Below are positions 42,834-52,214 of a stretch of 64,000 nt of DNA, one piece after another. Position 1 is the first letter of the stretch; every line of letters begins with the position of its first letter. The notes beneath the pieces are model-generated. The model worked only from the letters and a program-made list of their open reading frames with translations, was not told the origin of the DNA and did not search any database. The stretch is taken from the NCBI GenBank assembly GCA_027490195.1, contig JAIXYN010000053.1, forward strand, positions 1-64,000, given 5' to 3'. The stretch comes from Verrucomicrobiaceae bacterium (GTDB taxonomy: Bacteria; Verrucomicrobiota; Verrucomicrobiia; Verrucomicrobiales; Verrucomicrobiaceae). Both the position numbers and the translations under genes were made by a program.

Positions 42834-44735
42834 ATGCCCCGAAGAGTTCCAAAAGAAAACTGGAGGCCCAAAGGAGTAAAATCTTTGGAACGCAACGCAT
42901 TGAAAGTAGTTCGATCAGCCAACAATGCATTAGTTATTGCAGGGCCAGGTGCTGGCAAAACTGAACTTCTGGCTCAGAGGGCGTGTTACCTGCTTGAGAC
43001 AGGAGTGTGTGCAATGCCCAAGCGCATTCTCGCAATCAGCTTTAAGCGGGATGCGGCCAAAAACCTGGCTGATCGGGTGGCCAAACGCGTTGGCCCCGAG
43101 TTGGCAGGGCGGTTTGATTCTTTGACTTTTGATGCCTTTGCAAAAGGCCTTGTTGACCGGTTCCTGAATGGAATCCCCGAATTTTTTCGACCTAGCAGTG
43201 ATTACGTAATTGATTTTAAAATTGAGAACAAGGGACCGTTTAAGGCATTGATGGAAGCCGCCACCGATGAGGCCAAAGGGCGAAGCCTCGGCAGCATACA
43301 GGCGTTACACTTCAGTGAGTTGTACAAAAATTATTTTGTCGGAAAAGTTCTTCCGGAAACGCCCCCCTTGAAGGGAAATCTTGAGACAGTTGTGGCTTAT
43401 CACATCTGGAAAAATCTATTGCGAACTGGCAAACGCTCAGCACTTAACTTTCACATGATCGGTCGATTGGCTGATCTGCTGTTGAGAAGCAATCCTGCGG
43501 TTTTGAGCTTTCTCAGGCAAACATATGCTTACGTTTTCCTCGATGAATTCCAGGATACTAGTGGTATCCACTATGCACTCACAAAGACAGCCTTTCAGGG
43601 TTCAGGTTCCGTACTGACAGCAGTCGGAGATGAAAAGCAAAAGATCATGGTCTGGGCTGGGGCTTTGCATGGCGTCTTCCAAAAATATACCGAGGATTTT
43701 GGCGCGGAGGCTCATCCCTTAAAAATGAACTACAGGTCAGCAAGGGAGCTGGTTAGAGTGCAAAGTTATCTCATCAACTCTCTCGAGCCGAATGGGGAAC
43801 CGCCGGAGGCTGCTGACGACGGAAGCAATGGTGAAGGAGAGTGTTTGGTGTTAAATTTTGCCAATCACGAGGAGGAGGCTGAACACTTGGCCTCTATCGT
43901 GCAGAAGGCTGTCGATGAGGAAGGATTGCAGCCACGGGATCTGTGTATTCTGACGAGGTCTAGACCCAAGATTTACAGTGAGGAGTTTCATGCAAGGCTA
44001 ACTGATATGGGCATTGCTTCAAGAGTGGAAAATGACTTTCAAGATCTTTTGACGGAACCAGTTATAGAATCCGTGCTGCACTTTTTCAAGTTTACTCTAA
44101 ATAAGAAATGCCCCGATTCCTGGGCATACATAGTCGGATTGTATATCAAAGCGGTCGGCGCGACTTTTGATGATCATGAATACTTGCGAGAAGCGGAGTT
44201 GAGGATTTTAGAATTGCGCAAAATTCTGAGAACCGAATTACGCCAAGTAACCACGAAAGAACAAATCCTGTCAATTGTGAAACGTGTTATTAGCTTGTAT
44301 GGTTCTAATACATTTCAGCGCCTGTTCCCTCAGTATAGACAAGGTACTTTTCTGAACGATAAAATAACCGAGTGCGTAGAAGAGCTGCATGCTTCACGCA
44401 AAAGAGCAAGCTCATGGAAAAAAGCAATTGAGGACTTCGAAGGAGTGAATTCTGTTCCGATAATGACTGTGCATAAAAGCAAAGGATTGGAGTATCACAC
44501 TGTCATTTTTATTGGTCTTGAGGATTCAGCTCTTTTTAGCTTTTCAAAAGCGGAGAATGAAGAAACGTGCGGATTTTTCGTGGCTCTATCAAGGGCTAAG
44601 ATGCGGGCAATTTTTACGTTTTGCCACAGACGTCCCGATGCAACCTCTGGAAGGTTAACCCTACAAAGAAAAACGGCAATAGATCCTTTGTATAGATTAT
44701 TACGTGAAGCAGGAGTTGAGAGCCATGACATCTGA
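42834..44735 (+). CDS. gajB: Gabija GajB-like UvrD/Rep-family helicase
   Basis: 633 residues. The start ATG at 42834 lies 1 base after the gajA stop; an earlier TTG at 42819 overlaps gajA. Superfamily 1 motifs are present: Walker A VIAGPGAGKTELLAQRA, motif II VFLDEFQDTSGIHYAL, and motif III written VGDEKQKIMVWAGA rather than the usual GDxxQSIYxFRGA. Later ones are MNYRSARELVRVQSYL (motif IV), MTVHKSKGLEYHTVIFIG (motif V), and VALSRAKMRAIFTF (motif VI). It is longer than the ~500 residues I recall for the reference GajB. It would act with GajA in phage defence. A/T-rich codon use matches gajA, so the two travelled together. Confidence 0.92.
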   Translation: MPRRVPKENWRPKGVKSLERNALKVVRSANNALVIAGPGAGKTELLAQRACYLLETGVCAMPKRILAISFKRDAAKNLADRVAKRVGPELAGRFDSLTFDAFAKGLVDRFLNGIPEFFRPSSDYVIDFKIENKGPFKALMEAATDEAKGRSLGSIQALHFSELYKNYFVGKVLPETPPLKGNLETVVAYHIWKNLLRTGKRSALNFHMIGRLADLLLRSNPAVLSFLRQTYAYVFLDEFQDTSGIHYALTKTAFQGSGSVLTAVGDEKQKIMVWAGALHGVFQKYTEDFGAEAHPLKMNYRSARELVRVQSYLINSLEPNGEPPEAADDGSNGEGECLVLNFANHEEEAEHLASIVQKAVDEEGLQPRDLCILTRSRPKIYSEEFHARLTDMGIASRVENDFQDLLTEPVIESVLHFFKFTLNKKCPDSWAYIVGLYIKAVGATFDDHEYLREAELRILELRKILRTELRQVTTKEQILSIVKRVISLYGSNTFQRLFPQYRQGTFLNDKITECVEELHASRKRASSWKKAIEDFEGVNSVPIMTVHKSKGLEYHTVIFIGLEDSALFSFSKAENEETCGFFVALSRAKMRAIFTFCHRRPDATSGRLTLQRKTAIDPLYRLLREAGVESHDI

Positions 44736-45023
44736 CCTTTCGCCGGTGATGAATAAGGGATCAGCGTGCAAACACTTGCGATTTAGCCCCCTCCCAAGGC
44801 AAAACCCAGCCCATTCCCCTGCCGCAATTATGACCTCAACATTCTCTGTCAAGCCGCTCAATTCAATCTCTGCCACCTCCGCCTCTCTGCCCCTCTGCGG
44901 CAAAAGCGCCTCCTCCAGCGCTTCCTGACAGAACGCCCGCCTCCTTTAGGTCCGGGACGGAGATGGGGGAGGTTAAATGATTCAGTGGCAGTGAAGAAGC
45001 TAACCTTTTAATCTGTCCCAACC
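44736..45023. other. Intergenic region after gajB, no gene seen
   Basis: The A/T-rich composition ends within this 288-base gap, giving the right edge of the transferred segment. No integrase, tRNA or att-like direct repeat was recognised at either edge. The text CTCTGCCCCTCTGCGGCAAAA resembles degenerate repeat DNA also seen near 46160-46190. Confidence 0.4.
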
Positions 45024-45674
45024 ATGAAGCCTAACCCACCCCTCATTCGCGTCCAAGGTAGCGGCCAGGTGGCCTCCACCCCGGACACCGTCATCCTCGG
45101 TCTCGAACTCATCAGCGAACACCGCGACTATGCCAAGGCCACGGCCGATGCGGGCCGCAAGCTGGAGCTTCTGCGTGCCTCACTCCCCAAGGCCGAACTC
45201 ACCGCCGACCAGCTCAAAACCGACTCCTTCAACGTGGGTGTCGAACGCGACTACGAGACAGGTACCTACATCTTCCGTGGATACAGCGTGAAGCACCGCC
45301 TGAGCCTGCGCCTCCCCTTTGATCCCGCCCATTTGGGCCGGGTCCTCGCCGCCGTCACCTCTTCCCATGCCAAGGCCAGCCTCTCCCTCAGCTTCACCGT
45401 CGCCGACCCCGAAGCCGTCAAGCGCCGCGTCCTGGAAGCCGCCGTCCACAACGCCCGCAGCCGCGCCGAACTCATCGCCACCGCCGCAGGCCAGAAACTC
45501 GGCCCCATCCACAGCATCGACTACGGCCACACCGAAATCCACATCCGCTCAGAGCCACACTCACTGAATACAATGTGCGCAGCAGCCCCCATGGGCATGG
45601 ACCTCGACCTCAACCCCGCCGACATCGACTCCGAAGACACCGTCCTCGTCGCCTGGGAACTCGAAGCAGCCTAA
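45024..45674 (+). CDS. SIMPL-domain (DUF541) protein
   Basis: 216 residues, one SIMPL domain. Family text: IRVQGSGQVASTPDTVILGL, YAKATADAGRKLELLRASL, and the C-terminal LIATAAGQKLGPIHSIDYGH. SIMPL proteins form ring oligomers; some are periplasmic, but no signal peptide is seen here, so it is probably cytoplasmic or starts elsewhere. The role is unknown. Neighbours do not help. Confidence 0.88.
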   Translation: MKPNPPLIRVQGSGQVASTPDTVILGLELISEHRDYAKATADAGRKLELLRASLPKAELTADQLKTDSFNVGVERDYETGTYIFRGYSVKHRLSLRLPFDPAHLGRVLAAVTSSHAKASLSLSFTVADPEAVKRRVLEAAVHNARSRAELIATAAGQKLGPIHSIDYGHTEIHIRSEPHSLNTMCAAAPMGMDLDLNPADIDSEDTVLVAWELEAA

Positions 45675-46227
45675 CCCAAAGATCTCCGCTCAAGATCCGA
45701 TTCAAAAACGCTGTGTCCATCGTGCCTGTGGGGTAACTTCCACTCCTGCATCGACAGCCGACGCTTCGCTTCACGAGCTTGCCTTGTTCCCGAAGTGCTG
45801 CCCGAGCCTCTCATATGGACTGCGGTTGCGCAGTGAGGCACGAACGGAGCTACCGCTTTCGACGTGCGAATCTGCTCACGCGCACCAGGGAGGATTCGAA
45901 GGCGGGAACCGGGGGACATCCTACAGCCGGTCAGCGGGCGCGCGCCACGAGACGTTCGAAAGCGGCAGCTTCACCCTTTCAGGGCTGCTCAGCCGCACTC
46001 CAAAAGCGCTGCGCACTTCCACGCCACAAACCAACGAAAGCAACTCCCACTTCCACACTTCAGCGCAGCGGACTTCGTTTACTCTGGGGTGAAGTTCCGA
46101 TTTCGAAGCCCCCAGTGCACATATCCCAGCCACAACCCATCAGCCTCCACTCAGACTCAATCTCTGCGGCGTTCCAACCTCTGCGGTGTTAAATCTGTAT
46201 TCCCTTCACATCGTTCGGTTCCCAATT
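45675..46227. other. 553-base region without a convincing gene
   Basis: Several overlapping short frames are open here, but none has protein-like composition or a sensible start. The DNA is mixed in composition and looks like decayed repeat or gene remnants. The AT-richer hypothetical gene that follows probably has its promoter here. Confidence 0.4.
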
Positions 46228-46800
46228 ATGTCACAAACAACAACGATCCAATATTTCTCGGCCAACCCCAGCCTCATAAGCAAAGAAAATCTGGTCAGGT
46301 GCTTTGACGCAAGTGGCACAACCAAAACTCTGGGTTGCATGCGCGCATCTTGCCAAGAAAGCCCGTGGGAGGCATTTAAAAACGACATTGAATTCCATCA
46401 AAAATGGGAATCGCTCGGTGGTTCGCTTTCACCAACAGAAGCGGCTTCGTTAGTCAGCGATGAATTCGAGATATCGTTCGATTTGGGTTCGCCTCCCATG
46501 GCAGCGCAAATACATCAGGCTGTGCTAAATGAAATCCCGCCCTCGATCTTTGGAGAGCATTGCCCTGGCAATATGAGCATCATCGTCGGTTGGCATGACA
46601 TCTATGACACCGTTGAAAACGAAGAAGGGCATTTCATCGCACGCGCTTCCTTTTCCGTCAGATTCTGGGGCTACTCCATACCATCCAACATCGCCGGGTA
46701 TCGGGATCATTATTTCAAGCTGCCCGCAGCCATCCTTTTGAAGCAACAATTGGAGTCCATCCTTGGCCCCCTCGACGCATGCATTTTACTGGAAGTGTGA
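46228..46800 (+). CDS. Hypothetical protein
   Basis: 190 residues from the ATG at 46228 (MSQTTTIQYFSANPSLIS); the frame extends 14 codons upstream. I recognise no family. The sequence is soluble and acidic with aromatic-rich stretches (ASFSVRFWGYSIPSNIAGYR). It has the look of a small sporadic protein and its base composition is A/T-richer than typical neighbours. No signal peptide or membrane segment is visible. Function unknown. Confidence 0.65.
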   Translation: MSQTTTIQYFSANPSLISKENLVRCFDASGTTKTLGCMRASCQESPWEAFKNDIEFHQKWESLGGSLSPTEAASLVSDEFEISFDLGSPPMAAQIHQAVLNEIPPSIFGEHCPGNMSIIVGWHDIYDTVENEEGHFIARASFSVRFWGYSIPSNIAGYRDHYFKLPAAILLKQQLESILGPLDACILLEV

Positions 46801-46873
46801 AAAATGAAATCAGACTGCACAACAGTGACTCGCTCGCATGGCTTAAGGGTTGAATCCAAAACGACCATCAAAC

Positions 46874-49603
46874 CTACTCCGCCATAAACAGCGCCTGAAT
46901 ATCCGACTGCGTCAGTTGCAGCTTGTCCGCACGCCCCGCCAGCAGCCCCTCGACCAGCGCGGCTTTCCGTTGCTGCATCTTCACGATGCGTTCCTCAATC
47001 GTGTTTTCGCAGATCAGCTTGTGCACAAACACCGGATTCTTCTGCCCGATGCGATGCGCCCGATCACTCGCCTGCGCCTCCGCGGCAGGATTCCACCACG
47101 GGTCATAATGAATGACCGTATCTGCCGTCGTCAGATTGATCCCTGCGCCACCCGCCTTCAGGCTGATCAAGAAAACCGGCACCTTGCCCGCCTGAAACTC
47201 CTGAATCGGCGTCTCACGATCCTTCGTGCTCCCCGTCAGTTTCACATAGCGCGTCCCATCCTTCTTCAAGCGCGCCTCAATGATGGCGAGCATTTCCGTG
47301 AATTGCGAAAAGATGAGAATCCGCCTTCCCTCCTCGATGAGTTCGGGCAGCAATTCATCCATGAGGAAGGCCGTTTTTGCGGAATCCGACACACCTTGCG
47401 CCGTCTCCTGCTTCAATAACTGCGGATGGCAGCACACCTGCCGCAGCTTCAAAAGCGCATCGAGTACGACGATCTGGGATCGATCCAACCCATTCACCTC
47501 AATCGCCTCCCGCACCCGCTTGTCCATCGCCGCCCGGATCGTTTCATACAAATCCATCTGCGCCTGCCCCAGCTCAATCGTGTGCAGAATCTCCGTCTTC
47601 GGCGGCAGCTCCTTGGCCACCGCATCTTTCGTGCGGCGCAGCAGCAGCGGTTGAATCCGCGTGCTGAGCTGCTTCTGGCGCTCCGCATCGGCTTCTCGTT
47701 CAATGGGATTGCGATAGTGCTGACGAAACGTGTCCGCATCACTCAGCAGCCCCGGCATCAGGAAATTGAAAAGGCTCCACAGTTCTCCGAGATGGTTTTC
47801 CATCGGCGTACCTGTGAGGCAAAGGCGGTGCTTGGCCTTCAATCCACTGCAAGTCTGTGCAGCCAGGCTCTTCGGATTCTTGATGTTCTGCGCTTCATCC
47901 AGCGCGACGATATGCCATTCCTGCGCCTGCATGACATCGGCATCGCGCACGAGAAGCGGGAAACTGGTGACAACGAGATCGTATTGCTTGAGGTGCTTGA
48001 AGTCGCTCTTGCGCGACTGCCCCTGCATGAGCAGCAGACTCAGTGAAGGCGTGAATTTGATCGACTCATTGATCCAGTTCCGCAGCACGCTCGTGGGTGC
48101 CACGATGAGGCAGGGATGCTTCATGCGTCCGCTTTCCTTCTCGATGAGGATATGCGTGAGCGTCTGCAGCGTTTTGCCCAAGCCCATGTCATCGGCCAGG
48201 ATGCCGTGAAGACCGAACTCGCGCAGGAACTGCATCCATGAGGCGCCCTCGCGTTGGTAATCACGCAAGCTGGCCTTCAATGAAACAGGAGGATCGATGA
48301 GACCGATCTCACGGAAACTGCCAAGCTGCTGGCTGAGTGCGGTCAGTTCAGCAGGCGCACGGATCGGCAGGCCATCCAGCGTGGCGAGCTGTGCCGCGCG
48401 CAGCTTATCGAGCTGGAGCTTGCCATCCTTGCGCACGGGCCGCGTGGCGAGCAGTTCATCAAAGAAACGCAGCAGCACCACCAGCCGATGCGCAGGCACA
48501 GAGAGCACATCGCCTTGGTCACCCCCGAGTGAGAGCAGGAAGCGTTGATCGAGATTTTTTTCCAGCACGGCGGCAGTGAGGCCCTGATCAATGCAGTCCA
48601 CCAGCAGCGGCACCATCGAGATGCGACGCCCTTCGATTTCGACACCGAGATCAAGCGAGAACCATTCGCGCCCGTCTTGATCCCCCGCGAGATCGGTGAA
48701 CCACGCATCCTCACCAGCATCATGGATTTGAAAGCCGATGTCCTCCGGCACCTCCACCTGCCAGCCGGACTCACGCAGCTTGGGCACCTCGTCTTTGAGA
48801 AATTGCGACCAGAACAGAGCTTGATCTCCTGCCACGGCCATGAAGCCTAGTGTGGACTCAGGTGCTTTGGCTCCAGGCAGCGCTTCAGAAAATGATTTGA
48901 AACCTAGGCCCGTCAAATCCGCCAGCAGCAGGCGCTCTGAACGCAGATTGCGCACGAGGGTATGGCGCGTTTCGTATTCATCTGTCCACTGATGCGCCGG
49001 GCTGCGCACCAGCATCTCCAAGCGCAGCGGGCAGTCGTCGTATTCCGCACAGGGTTGAATGAAGGCGATGCTGCGTGGCACCCAGCCGCCGATGTTTTTC
49101 TTCGCATTGATCTGCGGCATGTTCACGACCATGCGCCGCACCAGCAGGATGGGCTTAGGCTCAGACGGCGGGAGTTCGATCTCTTTCGGTTCCTCCTGGG
49201 TGTCCGCCTCATCCTCCGTGGCAACAGACGTTTTCTCCCGCACACGCGCCATGGCTTCGATGCGTTTGCGTCCTTCCTCATGATCGAGCATGAGCATCAG
49301 AGCCGCCGCATGCTGGCAAAGCGTACCCATCGCGCAGGTGCAGTGCGAGGTCATTGCCATGCTGCCGTCTTCACGAAGTCGCAGATGCGCCGTGACGGAG
49401 GCGGAGTTGAACAAGGCCGTGCCGATGCCCGCGATCAGCTCCACTTCATTCTCTGCGCACACATGCACCCCCGCGAGGCCAATGTCCCCATGCTTGAGCA
49501 GCCGCCCGCCCTCCTCGATCTGCTGCCGCCGAAACAGCCACAGCCAAGATTTCGTGCGCACCTGCACCCAGAGTTTGGGGAATGAGAAATCTTCGAGGAC
49601 CAT
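46874..49603 (-). CDS. SNF2/RapA-like helicase with SWIM zinc finger
   Basis: 909 residues. The N-terminal region has a SWIM-type zinc finger (CTCAMGTLCQHAAALML, ~88-104). The C-terminal half is an SNF2 ATPase: Walker A ILADDMGLGKTLQTLTHIL (~470), DEAQ box WHIVALDEAQNIKNPKS, LCLTGTPMENHLGELWSLFN, and helicase-C motifs LISLKAGGAGINLTTADTVI then SDRAHRIGQKNP. Such proteins remodel protein-DNA complexes. Its ATG at 49603 directly abuts the stop of the PIN-toxin gene (TAA-ATG), so it is probably cotranslated with the toxin-antitoxin pair. Confidence 0.94.
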   Translation of the reverse strand: MVLEDFSFPKLWVQVRTKSWLWLFRRQQIEEGGRLLKHGDIGLAGVHVCAENEVELIAGIGTALFNSASVTAHLRLREDGSMAMTSHCTCAMGTLCQHAAALMLMLDHEEGRKRIEAMARVREKTSVATEDEADTQEEPKEIELPPSEPKPILLVRRMVVNMPQINAKKNIGGWVPRSIAFIQPCAEYDDCPLRLEMLVRSPAHQWTDEYETRHTLVRNLRSERLLLADLTGLGFKSFSEALPGAKAPESTLGFMAVAGDQALFWSQFLKDEVPKLRESGWQVEVPEDIGFQIHDAGEDAWFTDLAGDQDGREWFSLDLGVEIEGRRISMVPLLVDCIDQGLTAAVLEKNLDQRFLLSLGGDQGDVLSVPAHRLVVLLRFFDELLATRPVRKDGKLQLDKLRAAQLATLDGLPIRAPAELTALSQQLGSFREIGLIDPPVSLKASLRDYQREGASWMQFLREFGLHGILADDMGLGKTLQTLTHILIEKESGRMKHPCLIVAPTSVLRNWINESIKFTPSLSLLLMQGQSRKSDFKHLKQYDLVVTSFPLLVRDADVMQAQEWHIVALDEAQNIKNPKSLAAQTCSGLKAKHRLCLTGTPMENHLGELWSLFNFLMPGLLSDADTFRQHYRNPIEREADAERQKQLSTRIQPLLLRRTKDAVAKELPPKTEILHTIELGQAQMDLYETIRAAMDKRVREAIEVNGLDRSQIVVLDALLKLRQVCCHPQLLKQETAQGVSDSAKTAFLMDELLPELIEEGRRILIFSQFTEMLAIIEARLKKDGTRYVKLTGSTKDRETPIQEFQAGKVPVFLISLKAGGAGINLTTADTVIHYDPWWNPAAEAQASDRAHRIGQKNPVFVHKLICENTIEERIVKMQQRKAALVEGLLAGRADKLQLTQSDIQALFMAE

Positions 49604-49999
49604 TTAGATCAGCACAGCTTCGTTTGGATAGGTAGCCGCCATGCCTTGGTCAAGCGTCGCCACTTTGCCGCCGTTGCGGCGTGCCAGTTCGACCAGCCAC
49701 GCATCCGTGACCTGTCGGTGGCCTTGAATCTGGCGATGTGGCACATCGCGATACGGAAGGTCACCATCCCAATAAACATGCTGTGGATGAGCTTCGATTT
49801 CTACCAAGGCTCTCCACGCGGCATCTGCGCTTTGATCTTGTGCCAGGTGCATATGCAGGCGCACTAAGGTACCTTGAGAAACAGAGCAGGTAGCAAAGGG
49901 CTCGCTCAATGCGTCCAGCCATTGAGTTGCCCGCCCATGTGCGGCGTGACTCTTGATCATCAAGGCAATAAGAACGTTTCCGTCAGGCAGCCAGATCAT
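49604..49999 (-). CDS. PIN-domain (VapC-like) toxin
   Basis: 131 residues. The PIN acidic residues are visible: Asp in IWLPDGNVLIALMI (~6), and the later pair in HRQVTDAWLVELARRNGGKV and ATLDQGMA. The second acidic position is not clear (SQGTLVRLHMHL). VapC toxins cut RNA, often initiator tRNA or rRNA loops, and are neutralised by the cognate antitoxin. The start overlaps the antitoxin stop by 4 bases. The stop abuts the SNF2 helicase start. The pair is a type II toxin-antitoxin module. Confidence 0.88.
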   Translation of the reverse strand: MIWLPDGNVLIALMIKSHAAHGRATQWLDALSEPFATCSVSQGTLVRLHMHLAQDQSADAAWRALVEIEAHPQHVYWDGDLPYRDVPHRQIQGHRQVTDAWLVELARRNGGKVATLDQGMAATYPNEAVLI

Positions 50000-50247
50000 G
50001 CTTTGCCATCCAGATAGAGTTCTTCCTCAATCCGAAGAACATCTTCGGTCGTGAAGGGAAGCCGCCCCTCCGATGCCGCAAGCTTGTATCCATGCGGTGC
50101 CTTCAATGGTGGCTCGGTAGATTTTTTCAAAGTCGGCAACCGGCTCAGTGCATGCCTCACTACGCTGCTGACACTGGAATGCTCATGCTTCGCCACAGCT
50201 TCGATGCCGGCGTAGAGTTCGTCGTCGATGTCGATGGTGAGTTGCAC
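49996..50247 (-). CDS. Antitoxin of the VapC-like pair (ribbon-helix-helix type)
   Basis: 83 residues. The N-terminus (MQLTIDIDDELYAGIEAVA, then KHEHSSVSSVVRHALSRL) has the beta-strand then helix-turn-helix of ribbon-helix-helix DNA-binding antitoxins. The C-terminal tail (LPFTTEDVLRIEEELYLDGK) would wrap the toxin. It should repress its own promoter, which must lie in the 30-base gap after mazG or further upstream. It overlaps the toxin start (ATGA). Confidence 0.85.
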   Translation of the reverse strand: MQLTIDIDDELYAGIEAVAKHEHSSVSSVVRHALSRLPTLKKSTEPPLKAPHGYKLAASEGRLPFTTEDVLRIEEELYLDGKA

Positions 50248-50277
50248 AGGTGAAAATGGCTTTTTTAAATGATCATG

Positions 50278-51066
50278 TCAACCGCGCTTCACCTCATCCC
50301 ACGCGGCGTCCATCTGCTCCAGCGAGAGCTTGCCGAGTTCATGCCCCTGCTCTCGCAGATGTATTTCCATGGCGTGAAAGCGGCGGGTGAATTTTTCATT
50401 GGCAGCGGCCAGGGCGGGCTCGGATTCGATGCCGAGTTTGCGGGCGAGATTGACGACGCTGAAGAGCAGATCGCCGAGCTCTTCTTCCATGTGCGCTTTG
50501 TCACCTGAAGCGATGGCTTCTTCGAGTTCAGCGGCTTCTTCGCGGATCTTGGCAAAGACCGGCGTAGCGTCCGGCCAATCGAAACCGACGCGGGCGGCTT
50601 TCTTTTGCAGCTTTTGTGCGCGCATGAGCGCGGGCAGTCCATTGCCGGTGCCATGCAGCAGGCCTTCATGCTCCGTGCCTTTTTCGGTGCGCTTTATGGC
50701 ATCCCACTGCTTCAGCACGGCATCGGAGGTGGCGGCGCTGGTATCGCCAAAAACGTGCGGATGACGGCGAATGAGCTTCTCGGTCAGACCGTGCGCCATA
50801 GAGTCGAGATCGAAGGCTCCGGTCTCACTGGCGATTTCTGCATGAAGCACGGGCTGGAGCAGGATGTCGCCGAGTTCATCGCAAATCTGGGCCGGATCGC
50901 CGCTGCGGATGGCATCTGCCACCTCGTAGGCTTCTTCGATGACATGGGGGATGAGGGAGGTGTGGGTCTGCTCCATATCCCAGGGGCAGCCGCCGGGCGC
51001 GCGCAGGCGGTGCACGACGTAGCGCAGACGGGTCAGGGCATCGGGATGGTTGAGCATTTCGTCCAT
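50278..51066 (-). CDS. mazG: Nucleoside triphosphate pyrophosphohydrolase MazG
   Basis: 262 residues with the tandem MazG fold. The first repeat has APGGCPWDMEQTHTSLIPHV, EEAYEVADAI and the DELGDILLQ metal motif; the second has EEAAELEEAI and EELGDLLFSVVNLARKLG. MazG hydrolyses (d)NTPs to NMPs and pyrophosphate and can lower ppGpp. It lies 30 bases upstream of the antitoxin gene on the same strand, so it may be transcribed with the toxin-antitoxin-helicase genes. Confidence 0.95.
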   Translation of the reverse strand: MDEMLNHPDALTRLRYVVHRLRAPGGCPWDMEQTHTSLIPHVIEEAYEVADAIRSGDPAQICDELGDILLQPVLHAEIASETGAFDLDSMAHGLTEKLIRRHPHVFGDTSAATSDAVLKQWDAIKRTEKGTEHEGLLHGTGNGLPALMRAQKLQKKAARVGFDWPDATPVFAKIREEAAELEEAIASGDKAHMEEELGDLLFSVVNLARKLGIESEPALAAANEKFTRRFHAMEIHLREQGHELGKLSLEQMDAAWDEVKRG

Positions 51067-51233
51067 GCAGGCAGGTAGTGCGGTGCGTCGGCATGGTCAA
51101 GGCTTCGCCGGTCAAGAAGTGGTCAGACGACCGCCTTGAGCCCTGTTCCCGCGAGATTTTTTCCACCTCCCATGATGAGAGCTTGGCAAAACGGGCGTTC
51201 TCCCTGAATATCCCGTAACAACCAAACCATACC

Positions 51234-52172
51234 ATGCCGCGTAAAATCAGCCATATCGCACCGGAGTGGTGGGACTACACCACGTTAGAAGATGATCTGA
51301 TCAATGATGCCGCCCGGCTCACGGAACGAGATCTGCGCCAGCTCTCCCGTCCTGGATTCAAAGTGGTGATGTTTGACACGCTGGAGGACTTTTATCTAGC
51401 TGAGGCGCTGGAGTACATCCACGCCTGGAAGCAGGCCACCCCGGACAATCCGGCTGGCATCTGCGGCCCGGTGGGCCCCACGGAGCAGCTCCCACTCGTG
51501 GCACGTCTGATCAATGATCTCGGCATCTCGATCAAGGACGGCCACTTCTGGGGCATGGACGAATGGTATGATGAGCACACGAAGAAGGAAGTGACTTTGG
51601 AGCATCCGCTGTCGTTTGAAAAAGCGAACCGTGACCTCTGCTTTGACCGCATGCAAAAGAAGCTTTGCATGCCGGATACACAGTTGCATTTCCCGAAAGC
51701 GGACACGGCAGCCTACATCAAAAGCTGGCAGAGCGGTGTGCGCTGCGCGGTGATGCAGTGCGGTCAGGGCGACATCAAAAACTGGGCTTTCAACGATCCG
51801 CCCAAGCGCACGGGCAAATTCAAGAACGAGCCACCGCCACCTGCGGAGTTTCGCAAACTGACCACGCGCCTCGTGGATCTACATCCGGTGACTCTTATGC
51901 AGAATGCCCGCACCTCGGGTGGTGGTAATCTCACCCTGGTGCCGCAGAAGGCCATCACGGTGGGCCCCAAGGAAACCTGGATGGCTGAGAAAGTCAGCGT
52001 CTGGCACGCCGGCCAGCACGACACCCCTCTGGGCCAGCGGCTCACCGCACTGCTGATCTCCAAGCGTCTTGCAGATGCCTCCGTGCCCATGTCTCTGCTC
52101 GCTGAACATCCCAATGTGCAGTTCAACTACTACCGCGGCGGCCTGGGCCAATGCGATGTGGAAATGCACTGA
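51234..52172 (+). CDS. Glucosamine-6-phosphate deaminase-like (NagB-fold) protein
   Basis: 312 residues related to NagB/6-phosphogluconolactonase. The phosphate-binding loop is [31 protein letters not shown] matches the FNMDEY box carrying the catalytic Asp. The place that reads GxGxDGHIAFNEP in working deaminases is [15 protein letters not shown] here, so the second Asp, the His and the Glu of that motif are changed. It may have a different reaction, as in other NagB-like families, or be a divergent isomerase. Start at 51234 is the first ATG. Confidence 0.8.
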   Translation: MPRKISHIAPEWWDYTTLEDDLINDAARLTERDLRQLSRPGFKVVMFDTLEDFYLAEALEYIHAWKQATPDNPAGICGPVGPTEQLPLVARLINDLGISIKDGHFWGMDEWYDEHTKKEVTLEHPLSFEKANRDLCFDRMQKKLCMPDTQLHFPKADTAAYIKSWQSGVRCAVMQCGQGDIKNWAFNDPPKRTGKFKNEPPPPAEFRKLTTRLVDLHPVTLMQNARTSGGGNLTLVPQKAITVGPKETWMAEKVSVWHAGQHDTPLGQRLTALLISKRLADASVPMSLLAEHPNVQFNYYRGGLGQCDVEMH

Positions 52173-52184
52173 TCACCCACTGCG

Positions 52185-52214
52185 GAATGACGAATGGAAG
52201 TGCATTCGTCATTC
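52185..52214. repeat. GAATGACGAATG inverted repeat after the NagB-like gene
   Basis: GAATGACGAATG pairs with CATTCGTCATTC around a 6-base loop, 12 bases past the stop. The motif also occurs in the block at 28951-29098. It may act as a terminator but has no T tract. Confidence 0.7.

Noticed and set aside
45779-46307. Three overlapping plus-strand frames of 100-150 residues
   Set aside because: No consistent protein character, no family and no start signal; they overlap one another in different frames.
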